Of a stretch of DNA of 64,000 nucleotides, positions 1 through 10,065 are shown one piece after another. This stretch comes from Geosiphon pyriformis (lineage: Eukaryota > Glomeromycota > Glomeromycetes > Archaeosporales > Geosiphonaceae), in the NCBI GenBank assembly GCA_016748015.1, contig JAAOMT010000742.1:41543-105542 (forward strand). Reading direction: 5' to 3'. Positions within the stretch are counted from its first letter, which is position 1. Every line of letters begins with the position of its first letter. The notes under the pieces were generated by a model. That model was not told where the DNA came from. It did not search any database and was given only the letters and a program-made list of their open reading frames with translations. Made by a program: the position numbers and the translations under genes.

Positions 1-783
1 AACATCAACTCTTTCTCAGGAATTGCTCATCTGGAAGCTCACTAAAAATGTGTAGTTACTTTGCTGTGAAAGTCAACTCTTCTACAGGAATCTCGTTTGT
101 AGGCTACCCTAATAATTATAATAAGAAAAGAAAGAAAAATAAAAGAAGTGTAAAAGAAATAGGATCTTATTAAGGGAAACGTTTTCTATCCAGGCCTGGA
201 GTCACTAACAGTTTACTGAAATTGGTAGCTAATCAATTTCGAAATGTTAGTTGGGTTTTGGGGATTTTCCAAGTACAATAATTAAAGAATTTGGTTTTTC
301 GAATTATTTGATATTTATTTCTTTTTGTGTGTATAGAAACGGTTTTAAAAGATAAATCTAAAGTAAGATACATTTTCTCGAAGAGAGAAGTTCTTCTTTT
401 ATACAACTTATTGTAACACTATTCTATGAACTTGAACTTTGCTATTTTCTACAATTTTGCAGAACTAAAGATACATTTCGGCGAACTACAAGTTATTTTG
501 GCGAACTATTAGATATTTCAGTGAACTATCAATTATTTCGGCAAATTTCTACAAATTTCAGCGAACTTCTGAATGTTACATAGTTCGAGGTATTGCATGA
601 TTGATCATCGCAATTAGGTTACATTTGTGTTGTGTACAATTTGAGTTATTAATTAAATAATAATTTCGGACATTTTTGCTAATGTGATAAGTGATCATTT
701 GGAACGATAATATATGCTAATTAATAATAGAAATTATAAGATAATTTCATGCTAAATAATATCTCTAATTTCATCTGGTAACA
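1..783 (-). repeat. LTR of a second A-family gypsy element (A2), 5' part cut by window edge
   Basis: This stretch aligns base for base with the LTR at 9175-9985; window base 1 matches 9185, so only about 10 bp of LTR are missing. It ends exactly at the family terminus (TCTGGTAACA, 774-783). It then abuts the interior of another A-family LTR at 784. This is what insertion of a minus-strand A element, or its solo LTR, into the 3' LTR of A1 would give. An alternative is a 300-bp tandem duplication. Positions 461-580 hold six 20-bp repeats built on GCGAACTA. Confidence 0.75.
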
Positions 784-1090
784 TCGGCAAACTACAAGTT
801 ATTTCTGCAAACTATTAGATATTTCTGTGAACTATCAATTATTTCGGCAAATTTCTACAAATTTTGGCAAACTTTTGAATGTTACATATTTCAGGGTATT
901 GCATGATTGATCATTGCACTTAGGTTACATTTGTGTTATGTATAAATTGGGTTATTAATTAAATAATAATTTTGGACATTTTTGCTAATGTAATAAGTGA
1001 TAATTTGAAACAATAATATATGCTAATTAATGATAAAATTTATAAGGGTAATTTTATGCTAGACAATATCTCTAATTTCATCTGGTAATA
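784..1090 (-). repeat. Truncated 3' LTR of element A1
   Basis: About 307 bp match the outer (U3) end of the 9175-9985 LTR closely, more closely than the neighbouring LTR at 1-783 does. The rest of this LTR is absent in the window because the A2 LTR joins at 783/784. The family terminus TGTTACCAGA has decayed to TATTACCAGA here (1081-1090, reverse strand). The last codons and stop of ORF3 (1059-1090) lie within the LTR. Confidence 0.75.
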
Positions 1091-1777
1091 TAATCTCCTC
1101 CTCAAGACTGAGTTCCGTCAAAGTCCAAGTACTGTCTGTAATTTCCAGATAATAATCCAAAATTATTGAAGAAATTTGGTCTGAAAATTGTTGAAATTTC
1201 AGTTTTGTGAGCTTTCCAATGTATTGAATTTTCAAAGGTTGTAAAATTGGGTTTTGTAGGACGTTTTCACAGGTGTGGAATAGGTCATAAAGTCTAAGAG
1301 CAGCTTTTAGTTTATAGCAACTGTTTGTAGGTCCAGTTGTTGTTTTGAATTCGTTGTAGAGTTGTTTTTGAATAGCTTTTTTTGTGAGGTTTGCTGCTGT
1401 AAGCTCCTGTTTTCGTTCATGAAGTGTTTTTCCAATGTAGAAATATCTATATATTGGAGTATAGTTATGGTTTTCTTCATTAAGACACAGTTGAAGTTTT
1501 TGTTGAATAGTAGTATTTGGTGAAATACTAATAGGAGTGAACATTAAATTTTCTTTTAAAGCAAGCTTCAAAAGTTCTGGTAGATGAATTCCAGAGTAAC
1601 TTTTTGTGTTTTTTTTGTTGGGTGATAATTTCGTGAATTTGGGGCTAAATTGGCAACTATTTCTGTTTGGGTATAATTAATATGTTTTCCTGTAATGGTG
1701 ATAGATAACTCAGGTATTGTCTTTAAAGCTAGCATTAATTTTTGAGCTATTTGTTGAACATTTTGAGGAATAGTCAT
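1059..1777 (-). pseudogene. Accessory ORF3 of element A1, downstream of integrase; function unknown
   Basis: The reading frame starts MTIPQNVQQIAQ at 1777 and ends LPDEIRDIV at 1059. It is broken by a 1-nt deletion in an A-rich run near 1600, shown by comparison with the plus-strand copy at 56225-56944, which is exactly one base longer. The undisturbed product would be about 239 residues. I see no signal peptide, transmembrane segment or known motif. The N-terminus (LAQ, then an ITIT-type strand, then INYTQT) resembles the start of the equivalent ORF in element C (61948-62550). It sits where some gypsy elements carry env-like or accessory genes, but nothing here is env-like. The polypurine tract and the LTR start lie inside its 3' end. 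Confidence 0.6.
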
Positions 1778-2021
1778 TATAAAAATTTGAGTGAGAAAAA
1801 TATATTAAAATTATTTTTGGTATGTGGGTTTTTATGTTATTTTTGTCTTTCAGTGTGTTTTTGTTTTGTTTTGTTTTTGTGAAGTTATTTTTTTAAATTA
1901 TAGAGAAATAACTAGTAAAATTAAATTAAGTATTTAAGTTGGATAGTTGTTCAATGACAACTATTGGTTCTAAGTTTTAGAGAATATCTTCGGGATTGAC
2001 TAAAGAGGAATGTGTACCAAT

Positions 2022-3230
2022 TTATGGAATTAATGGTTTAGAATTGTTTCTGGAATGATAGTGTTTTAAACGATCTCCATGTGCAACTTTTGCTAGGATT
2101 TTGTTATCAAGTCTTAACTTGTATGATCTATTGCCTAGTATTTCATGAATAAAAAATGGTCCATCCCATTTATTTTCAAAATTTTCACTCCATTGTTTTT
2201 CAGCTTTAGTTCTGTATAGGAGAACTTTGTTTCCAACTTTAAAATCATTGGTAATTGGATGCAATTTGTTGTCATGCCATTCTTTTTGTTGAGTTTGGAA
2301 ATGTTCAATATGAGTGGCTACTATTTGTCATTTTCCTTTCAATGTGTTGAGAAGCATGTAGGCTCTTCATTGAAGCGTTTCCTAAAAATTGTTTTCATCA
2401 ATTGGTTGTGCTCAGTATGTTTTTATTGTGAAACTAATTGGAAATGTTGTTGTTCTTCTATAAGTTAAATCAAATGGTGTGTGTTTTGTGGTATCTTGTT
2501 TTAGTGTTCTGTATGCTAGTAATACTGATGGAATAAAGATATCCCAATCTTGCTCAAAATCGGTTGAAACTTTGGCTAATGACTCACACAATGTTCTGTT
2601 AAAATGTTCCATAAGTCTGTTTGTTTGTGGATGGTAGAGCGAAAACAGAGGTCTTTTGACATTAAATTGTTCGCAAATTTTTTGTATTAGGTTGTTCACA
2701 AAATGTGTTCCCTGATCGGATAAAAGTTCAATTGGACATCCGTGTCTACAAATAATATTTTCATAGATGAAATTTGCTACTGATTTTGCATCTGCTCGTT
2801 GAATGGCTCTAGCTTTGGGCCATTTAGTAAGATAGTCTACAGCTACTGCAATATAACAGTTTTCTTGTGTGGTAATAGATAGTGGTCTGACTAAATTGAT
2901 ACCAACTCAGTCAAAAGATTGTCCAACTTTGATTGGATTTAATGGTTCAGTAGGGCATGTTCCTCCTCTTCTTTGACAACTATCACAAGATTTGACATAT
3001 TTGTGAATGTCTTTTCTCATTCAAGGCCAAAAGTAGTATTCTCGTGTTCTTTGGGTGGTGCTGTCTTTTCTGAAGTGTGCTGATAAAGGATCTAAGTACA
3101 TGTTGTATAATATAGTCTCTTTTTTCTGTTCTTGTATTAATCTGAGTGGTTTGTCTGGGTTTTTGAAATTTCGATGATAAATAATGTTGTTGTGTAGAAA
3201 ATATTGTTTGGCTTGTTGTTGTAGTCAATG
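2022..3230 (-). pseudogene. Integrase region of element A1
   Basis: The minus-strand frames give a gypsy integrase in pieces. An HHCC zinc finger ends in SCDSCQRR (about 2965-2998). The catalytic core follows with YLTKWPKARAIQRA (about 2800-2840), SDQGTHFVN (about 2705-2730) and a Glu in LMEHFN (about 2605). A C-terminal domain reads KVGNKVLLYRTKAEKQW (2200-2250). The first catalytic Asp appears as Asn (VGINLV where GIDLV is usual, near 2905), a G-to-A change. Several TGA/TAG stops and shifts break the frame. The function would have been insertion of the cDNA into host DNA. Confidence 0.85.
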
Positions 3231-3369
3231 TTTTTCATCTGGAGACCAATCTGTTGGGATTTTTAATGTTTCCAAATATTGTTTAAGATTGTTGTAGTTT
3301 TCCAAATTCATTGTTTGTTGGCTGTTTTGGTTGGTTAAGTTGAGTGTTGGTTTTTGTGTTTTCTAATCT

Positions 3370-4645
3370 TGTCTCATTCTGGAGAAACAGTCAACATTGG
3401 TGTGAAGTTTTCCTGGTTTGTGATGTACTATGTATTAATAGTTTGCTAGAAATCCTGTCCATCGGGTTTGTTTTGCATTCAGCTGAGTATTTTTGTTCTG
3501 AAGCTATTTGAGTCTAATATTATCAGTGATAATATCGAATTCCTTTGGCCAAAGATAAAAATTGAAATGATGTAGGGCCCAAATTACAGCTGCTGTTTTC
3601 AATTCAGTGGCAGGATAATTTTTTTCAGCTGGTTTTAATGTTCTGCTAGCATAAGCAATTACATGCTCATTTCCATTGTTATCTAGTTGTGATAGGATAG
3701 CACCAAAGGCAGTATAAGAGGCATCTGTTGCTAATTGGAATCAGTTGCTGAAATCTGAGTAGGCAAGAATTGGAGCTGTCATTAGTTTTTCTTTAAGGAT
3801 TTCAAATGCATTTTGTCATTCAGTAGTCTATTTGTATTCGACTTTTTTGGTGGTAAGCTGGTTGAGAGGTTTTGCGATTTCTGAGAATTCTTTGATAAAT
3901 TTCTAATAGTAGGAGGCTAACCATATAAATCTTCTTAGTTCTGTAGTGTTTCAAAGAGTTTTGAAGTTTTTGACAGTACTGATTTTTCCAGAGTCTGGTT
4001 TGATTCCATCTTTACTAACAATATGACCAAGGAAGGCCAAGCTTGTTTTTCCAAAGTAGCATTTTTCGATGTTGAGTTTTAGTTCTGCTTTTCGTAATCA
4101 TTGAAAAACTTTTCGCAGGTGTTTTAAGTGTAATTCAAATGATAGAGAATAAACATCAGTATCATCAAGATAAATGACTACTGACTTCCAAAGGAGTCCT
4201 TGGTACACAACATCCATTAATCTCTGAAACATTGCTGGTGCATTGCATAATCCGAAAGACATTATATTGAACTTGTAATTTCTGCCTTGGGTAGTGAATG
4301 CTGTTTTGAGGTGATCTTTGGGATCCATAGCAACTTGCCAGTAACTGCTTTCTAAATCTAGTGTTGAAAAGTATTTGGATTTTCCCAGGACATCTAACAT
4401 GTCATCAATTCGGGGAAGGGGGTAGACATCTCCAATTGTAACACTGTTGAGTTGTCAATAGTCAACACAAAATTGTATCTTTCTATTTTTCTTTTTAATT
4501 AGCACTACAGGTAAAGCCCAAGGACTCATAAAGGGTTGGATGAGCCCATTGTTAAGCATTTGTTGTACTTTTTTTTGAATGAATTGGTGGCTTTTTGGAG
4601 CAACTCAGTAGATTTGTTGTTGCCTTGGTTTGGCATCTCTTGTGT
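3370..4645 (-). pseudogene. Reverse transcriptase and RNase H of element A1
   Basis: RT fingers are seen at 4455-4520 (PVVLIKKKNRKIQFCVDY), followed by PLPRIDDMLDVLGKSKYFST and then YWQVAMDPKDHLKTAFTT. The catalytic box is intact as VVIYLDDTDVYS (4160-4195). Thumb/connection sequence includes FLGHIVSKDGIKPD. RNase H follows with ATDASYTAFGAIL (3690-3740) and EHVIAYASRTLKPAEKNYPATE (about 3610-3670). This order and the RNase H type are those of Ty3/gypsy. Stops (TAG for CAG, TAA for CAA, TGA for TGG) and frame changes interrupt it. Confidence 0.9.
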
Positions 4646-4649
4646 AGAT

Positions 4650-5738
4650 TTAATGTTGAACCAAATCAGTTCTTCCTAAGTCATTGTTGTTTTCAACAAA
4701 AATATCAGCAAATTCTGCAATTAGCTCTTTGAGCTGGTTTTGTTGTTGTGGTTCAAGTTGTCCCATGTTGATTCGAGATAGTTTTTCTATGACAACATGG
4801 TAGTTTTTAGAGCTGAGATTTGGGTTGATTTTTGGTAGTGAATGTCCAATAATTTCAGAAAAATTGGGGACTGTTTGAGGTAATTCTTGCTGAAATATAT
4901 TGCTGTGAATAACTCCAATTTCTAAATTATTTAATAAAACTATGGGGTAATTATTGGGATTGTAAAAAGTAACTTGGATTTTCTTTGTTCTTTCTGGAAT
5001 ATAAATGTTTGGGATCGAAATATTATGTTTCAAGCAGACTTGTTCATTGGACTCAAAAATTTGTTGTGTGGTTGTCGGCTTTGGGCAGGTGTAGATTTCC
5101 AGATGTTCTCCAAAGAATGAAATAGTAATTGGTTGTGGAAGTCTGAGAATCTGGTGGGATTTGTTCTGTATGTTAAGAGCTATATTAATTGGAACTGTGA
5201 ATTGTTCAGTTAAACCAAAACCTTGGGTTCCTCTATCACTTTTTCCTAATTGTTCTCTTTGATTGACTAGTTGCAAACCCGAAATGTTGATTAGAAGTAA
5301 GTAAATAGCTTGGACAATTTTTTCAGCATGTTCGATCTTGAATGGTTTGTCAGTTTCATTTTGAAGCATCACTGTAATGTCTCCAGTATATCTAGCATTG
5401 ATTATTCCTCCTCTGACATTGATTCTTTTGCTTGCCAGAGAGGACTGAGAGGCGATTTGAACCATTGCTCTTGGCGGGATTTCGAGTGCAATTCTGAGGT
5501 TGATTTTTGTGAGAGATTTGGGTTTGAGAACAAGAGTATTCTTGTCTGGATATCTTAGATCATATCCAGCATTAATTTTGTGTGCTTTTTTGGGTTTTAT
5601 TCCTTGTCCATTGTTGTTAAAGTATTTGAGTTGTAAAACAGGCTGATTTTCGATAAGATAGATGGGCGTTGTTTTAATTTTTTCTGTTGCTTTAGGTTCT
5701 CCAAATTCAATTTTATTCTCATCACTTTCACTGGGCAA
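4650..5738 (-). CDS. dUTPase plus second dUTPase-like domain within Pol of element A1
   Basis: A continuous 362-codon segment of Pol with no ATG at its left edge; it is an internal part of a polyprotein. The trimeric dUTPase motifs are in order: motif 1 NAGYDLRYP (residues 56-64), motif 2 IASQSSLA (95-102), motif 3 GIINARYTGD (111-120), motif 4 EKIVQAIY (139-146), motif 5 RGTQGFGLTE (169-178). dUTPase cuts dUTP to dUMP, which lowers uracil in cDNA. Motif 3 has Asn where the family has its catalytic Asp, and motif 2 has SQSS where Arg is usual. Residues 240-276 look like a second, degenerate copy of the fold. The RT linker (QLKELIAEFADIF) closes the segment. Confidence 0.85.
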   Translation of the reverse strand: MPSESDENKIEFGEPKATEKIKTTPIYLIENQPVLQLKYFNNNGQGIKPKKAHKINAGYDLRYPDKNTLVLKPKSLTKINLRIALEIPPRAMVQIASQSSLASKRINVRGGIINARYTGDITVMLQNETDKPFKIEHAEKIVQAIYLLLINISGLQLVNQREQLGKSDRGTQGFGLTEQFTVPINIALNIQNKSHQILRLPQPITISFFGEHLEIYTCPKPTTTQQIFESNEQVCLKHNISIPNIYIPERTKKIQVTFYNPNNYPIVLLNNLEIGVIHSNIFQQELPQTVPNFSEIIGHSLPKINPNLSSKNYHVVIEKLSRINMGQLEPQQQNQLKELIAEFADIFVENNNDLGRTDLVQH

Positions 5739-5744
5739 GAGAAT

Positions 5745-6420
5745 GTTAAAAGCGTAGCATTCAGAACATCACTGTTCATCACAAGACATAATGCATTCTT
5801 CACATAGCCTAATGTTCATTTGCTCTAATTGTTGAATTTGAGCTTCTTGGGTTGGGTAGGTGTGACTTGCAATTTGGTGGTAGACTTCTACTTCATCTTT
5901 GTAATCAAATCCAGCTAATTCCATGGTGTATTCAATGTATTCTGCTTCCTTCATTTGACAGACATTTTTTTTGGTAGCTTCATTAATTAATGCCATTGCT
6001 AGGTCAAAAATCATCTCAGTATTATGGAGGTAGTAATAAAGTTTGTTGAGAGCACTGTTGTATGCTGCATTAAAGGGTGTTTCTCTTTTTACTTTTTCTG
6101 AAATTGATAAAGCATATTGGCAGGTCTGATTGCAGACTCCTCCTTTTATTGCTATATCAATCCAATTACATTCTTCCAGTAGCATATCTCCACAAGTCAA
6201 ACAAGGGGTGTTATCCTATTTTCCACTTCTTTTTATTAAATAGCCCCATTATTTTTTATGGCAAGCCTTGCAGTAATAACAAATATGATTTTCATATTCT
6301 TCTTCAGGTGAAATACAGGCTTCCATTAATGAGAGTTTCTTGTGGCAGTCCTTGCATTTGAGTGGAATGTAAGGGCGTTGTTTTCATGCTTCTGGTTTTG
6401 AATAGAGAACATTCCATCTG
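5745..6420 (-). pseudogene. Cysteine-rich (CxxC) domain of Pol, element A1
   Basis: Between protease and dUTPase lies a 220-residue stretch with repeated CxxC pairs: KCKDC, CYYCKAC, CLTCGD, LCEECI and CSEC. The spacing suggests two or three zinc ribbons. Its middle is a helix-rich segment (about 5840-6130, containing AYNSALNKLYYYL). The frame is interrupted by TGA (for TGG) near 5770 and by a stop near 6215. The same block, with the same cysteine pairs, occurs in element B (49890-50476), E (43780-44436) and C (57900-57980), so it is a constant part of this lineage. I know no named family for it. Confidence 0.7.
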
Positions 6421-6429
6421 GTTGTCACT

Positions 6430-7316
6430 GGTTCTTTTGGTTCAGAAGAATCATTTGTTGAAAAGTACTGTTGTTCAGTTTTATCGGCCCAGTTGGAGGT
6501 TGATCCAAGTGCCATAAATGTTTCAATGATGGGCTTTTTTTCTTCTGGTTCGAATTTAAAAACTGGGGCTTTTTCGGAGTGTTTGTTGAATGTACCATAA
6601 GTGGCAGATACTCAGGTGTGTTGTTCTTAATAAGAGATTGTTAACTCTTATGTCTCCCAATTCAAATTAGCATTGGCTTTTTGAAGCCAATTATTTCTGA
6701 CAAGAGCTTGGTACTGGGGCACATCTATTACAAAAACTTTGACTGGAATGGTGATTCCATTAAGAGTGAATGGAAAATTGTCAATTTCTCCTACTGGAGT
6801 CTTTTTCATGCCATCGGCAGTAATGATTACTGTTTGAGCTGGTCAGTCAACATTTCTCTTTAACTGTTGCATTAACTGGTAGATGATAATGTTTCCAGTA
6901 GATCCACTGTCTAGGATCAAGTGAATTGTTTTTCCTTCGACTTCTGCTTCAGTGTACATAGCCGTGATTGCTTTTTGTTCATTAGCGGCTGCATTGCTAA
7001 GCAGAAATGGGGACTCATTTGCTTCGAATTCAAAAGAGAATATATCTGAAAGGTTGGCGTTTTCAGCAATTCTGGCTGGTAAGATTGTGGTGGGAGTATA
7101 AGAAGGGTTTTGTTGTTGTGCTGCAGCTCTACCTTCCGAGAGTGCAGTATAGTGAAAATTCTGTTCTTCTGGCATTGTTAAATAACTGGGTTGAGTGTGA
7201 TAATGGTTGGGTCTTGGTTGAACTGGATTTCGGAGAACCAATTGGTTGTTCGAACTGATTCTATTGTTGTTTACTTGGTATCGGTTTTGTGGTGTGAATT
7301 GATTTTGTGTAATCAA
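6430..7316 (-). pseudogene. Aspartic protease region of element A1
   Basis: The frame 6843-7316 ends a Pro/Gln-rich linker and enters the protease: FSFEFEANESPFLL, then AMYTEAEVEGKTIHLILDSG with the catalytic DSGS triad at about 6900-6911. After a TGA stop at 6840 (for TGG or CAG) the same protein continues with VIITADGMKKTPVGEID and YQALVRNNWLQKANANLNW, the usual flap and GNDWL-type ends of a gypsy protease. It would cut the Gag-Pol polyprotein. Two frames and several stops mean it is not functional as it stands. Confidence 0.8.
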
Positions 7317-7319
7317 TCT

Positions 7320-8990
7320 TCGAGCAGGTACTTGATAATGTTGTGTGGGTGGTTGTTGGTATTGTTGTTAGATTGGCTGTAGGGCAGACTGATAATAGTT
7401 ATTTTGGTATTGGGGTCTTGGTAGATAGTAAGCTGGTAGTGGTGGTTGATAATAAGATTGCTGTAGTGGAGGGTAACATTGATTACTCCTATTTTGTTGG
7501 TCTCATTGTAGCTTTTTGCAATCTCATTTCCAGTGGCCAGAGATTCCACAGTAATGGCAATTCTGAGGCTGGTTATTAGAAAGTGGTGCAAAGTTATTTT
7601 GATTTTGTCTTTGGAGTAGTTGATATCTTTGGGGTTACTGTTGTTGTTGATTGGTAAAATAGTTTTCAACCTTCTTTGTGAGTTGGTCAATTTTTTCCTC
7701 AGCTGCTGAGCTGGTTTCTCCAATTGCCAAATTTACAAGTTTTGTTTGATTGGCCTCTTCTATGGCCATTTCGTATCTTTTTACATGCTGTATGGCAGAG
7801 TTTAAATCTTCTGGGGTATGTGAATGGACCTTTTTTAATTAGTTTATCTTTTAAACTAGCAATAAATTGATCCAAGATTTGAGCATTGGAATAATAATCA
7901 TTTGTTTTGAGTTGGCAAATTTGTCTGAGAAGTTTGTTGAATTTTCTAATATAAGTCATAACAAATTCGGAGAATTCTTGTTTGATATTGCAAAAACAAT
8001 TTCGAAAGATGATGAAGGTATTATTATCAGTAAACTGTTCAAAGAAGGCTGCTTTGAAAGCATTTCAATTATTGAATGAAATGGCCAAGTTTTCAAACCA
8101 TTCTCCTGCTGTTCCTTTGAGAAAGTAGGGAATTGTTTTTAACATTCTGCCAGCATTCCATTCATTTGCATCTCCAGCTTTAATAACTTGGTTGAGCCAT
8201 TCTTGGGGACTGGTCTCAATGTCTTCTCTATTAAATTCAGGGATTTTTGTGATGTATGCTGTTATTTTGTCTTCTTTGTTTTCACTGTTTATTGATTCTT
8301 CTTCAGTTGTTTCAGAGTTGTTTTTTTTGTTTGCTGCTGTCTCAGAGTGTTCACTTTGATTTTCAGCTAGAAAATCAAGAAGATTGGAACTAGTTTGAAG
8401 GGGTTTTTGCTGTCTGGTGGGACTTCTAAGAGATGTAAAATCTTCTGGTTTCGCAAATTGATTCAAAAATGAATTAGATATTTGTGCTTGTGCAAGTGAA
8501 GCTGGAAAAGATGTGATGATAAGTGGAAGTTTTGAACTGGTTCTTTGTTCAGGTGTTTGTAAGTGTTTGGCAGTTGTTTTTGGTAGTATTGGAGTATCTG
8601 GGGTGGTTTTTGAGTATTGCTTCAATTTGTGTTTGCTTTTGTTGCTGGTTTCTATCTCCAATTCAAAATCAATAGAGTATTGAGACTGCACTGGATATGT
8701 TTCTTCACAGTACTTGATAATGTTAAAGTTAAGTTCTTGAAAGTAAGTAGCAAGTGTTTCACTGTTAAGATCTTCAGTTCCCAACTGTGAATAGTGTGCT
8801 AAATTATTGTAAAAGTTGCTTCTAACTTCTGAGATATTTTAATTTCCAAAAAGATAATTGTTAATGTGGTTTTTAATGTATTGGTATACTGATTTCTTGA
8901 CAACTTTAATTCCATGAGTTGTTGTGTCTGGTGTGGTTGCCACTTTGAATTTGTTGTTACTGTGTTATTTCCATGGAAGAACACCAAATA
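7320..8990 (-). pseudogene. Gag of element A1 with CCHC zinc knuckle
   Basis: Frames at 8799-8987, 8065-8784, 7699-7959 and 7313-7723 together form one Gag. The N-terminal part is low-complexity and acidic (around 8280-8340). The retrotransposon Gag core is recognisable from QEWLNQVIKAGDANEW through YFLKGTAGEWFENLAISFNN (8080-8250) to QILDQFIASLKDKL (7830-7870). A CCHC knuckle, CHYCGISGHWK then stop then DC, lies at 7518-7559; the TGA there replaces one codon of the knuckle. Gag packages the element's RNA into virus-like particles. Four frame changes show decay. Confidence 0.8.
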
Positions 8991-9174
8991 TTACTGGAGG
9001 TTTTTGGTCTCTTTTTTTCAATGTTGTTGATGCCTGTTTGCTGTGAATTTACGTTTTCTGGATGTGGTTGAACCTTCAGTAACTGAATTTATCTTCAAAT
9101 TATCTCCTATAATTTGAACTGCTGGACTTATAAGTGGAATGGCCAATTTCTTGCCAGTTGCTTTTATGTAGTTA

Positions 9175-9985
9175 TGTTGTAGTAAACGTTAACTCTTTCC
9201 TAGGAATTGCTTGTCTGAAAGCTCACTAAAAATGTGTAGTTACTTTGCTGTAAAAGTCAACTCTTCTACAGGAATTTTTGTCTGTAAGCTACTCTAATGA
9301 TTATGATAATAAAAAAAAAGAAAAGAAAAGAAAAGAAAAATAAAAGAAATATAAAAAAAATAGAATTCTGTCAAGGGAAACGTTTTCTATCCAGGCCTGG
9401 AGTCACTAACAGTTTACTGAAATTGGTAACTAATCAATTTCGAAATGTTAGTTGGGTTTTGGGGATTTTCCAAGTGCAATAATTAAAGAATTTGGTTTTT
9501 CAAATTATTTGATATTTATTTCTTTTTGTGTGTGTAGGAATGGTTCTAAGTGATAAATCTAAAGTAAGATACATTTTCTTGAAGAGAAAAGCTCTTCTTT
9601 TATACAACTTGTTGTAACACTATTCTATGAACTTGAACTTTGCTCTTTTCTACAATTTTGTTGAACTAAAGATACATTTCGGCAAACTACAAATTATTTC
9701 TGTGAACTATTAGATATTTTGGTGAACTATCAATTATTTCAGCAAATTTCTACAAATTTTGGCGAACTTTTGAATATTACATATTTCGGGGTATTGCATG
9801 ATTGATTATTGTACTTAGGTTACATTTGTGTTATGTATAAATTGGGTTATTAATTAAATGATAATTTTGGACATTTTTGCTAATGTAATAAGTGATAATT
9901 TGAAACAATAATATATGCTAATTAATGATAAAATTTATAAGAGTAATTTCATGCTAGACAATATCTCTAATTTCATTTAATAACA
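9175..9985 (-). repeat. 5' LTR of element A1
   Basis: About 811 bp, with ends TGTTGTAG (9175) and ATAACA (9985), so TGTT...AACA as in the other LTRs here. Six 20-bp direct repeats with GNGAACTA at their start run from 9662 to 9781. The Gag side continues as a leader with no clear standard TGG primer-binding site. The 5 bp after the LTR are ACATA (9986-9990), a candidate target-site duplication whose partner is outside the window. Confidence 0.85.
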
Positions 9986-9990
9986 ACATA

Positions 9991-10065
9991 GTCATATTGT
10001 ATTAGATAATGGTTGGGCCTTGTTTGTTAAACTCTAATAAAAAAATAAAAAAATAAAATAATATA
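9991..10065 (+). mobile_element. 3' tail of a plus-strand LINE
   Basis: The sequence GGGCCTTGTTTGTTAAACT followed by AATAAAAAAAT repeats matches the 3' end of the LINE at 37962-40254 (GGGCCTTGTTCATTAAACT, then AATAAAAAAAA, around 40220-40254). The body of this LINE would lie left of element A1, outside the window, which suggests A1 inserted close to the LINE's 3' end. Confidence 0.65.

Larger units (their letters stand above)
784..9985 (-). mobile_element. Ty3/gypsy LTR retrotransposon A1 (dUTPase-bearing), decayed
   Basis: Reading the minus strand from right to left, the element runs: 5' LTR (9175-9985), leader, gag with a CCHC knuckle, aspartic protease, cysteine-rich domain, dUTPase, a second beta domain, RT, RNase H, integrase, accessory ORF3 and a truncated 3' LTR (784-1090). 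RT before integrase defines Ty3/gypsy. The frame is broken by many stops and single-base shifts, so it cannot be autonomous. Most stops are explained by C-to-T or G-to-A changes. It lies directly beside the tail of a plus-strand LINE, so it probably inserted into that LINE's 3' end. The left target-site duplication is outside the window. Confidence 0.92.

Noticed and set aside
9297-9482. Lys-rich 61-codon frame
   Set aside because: It lies in the LTR over an AAAAGAAAAG stretch; the same region in the other LTR copies is not open.
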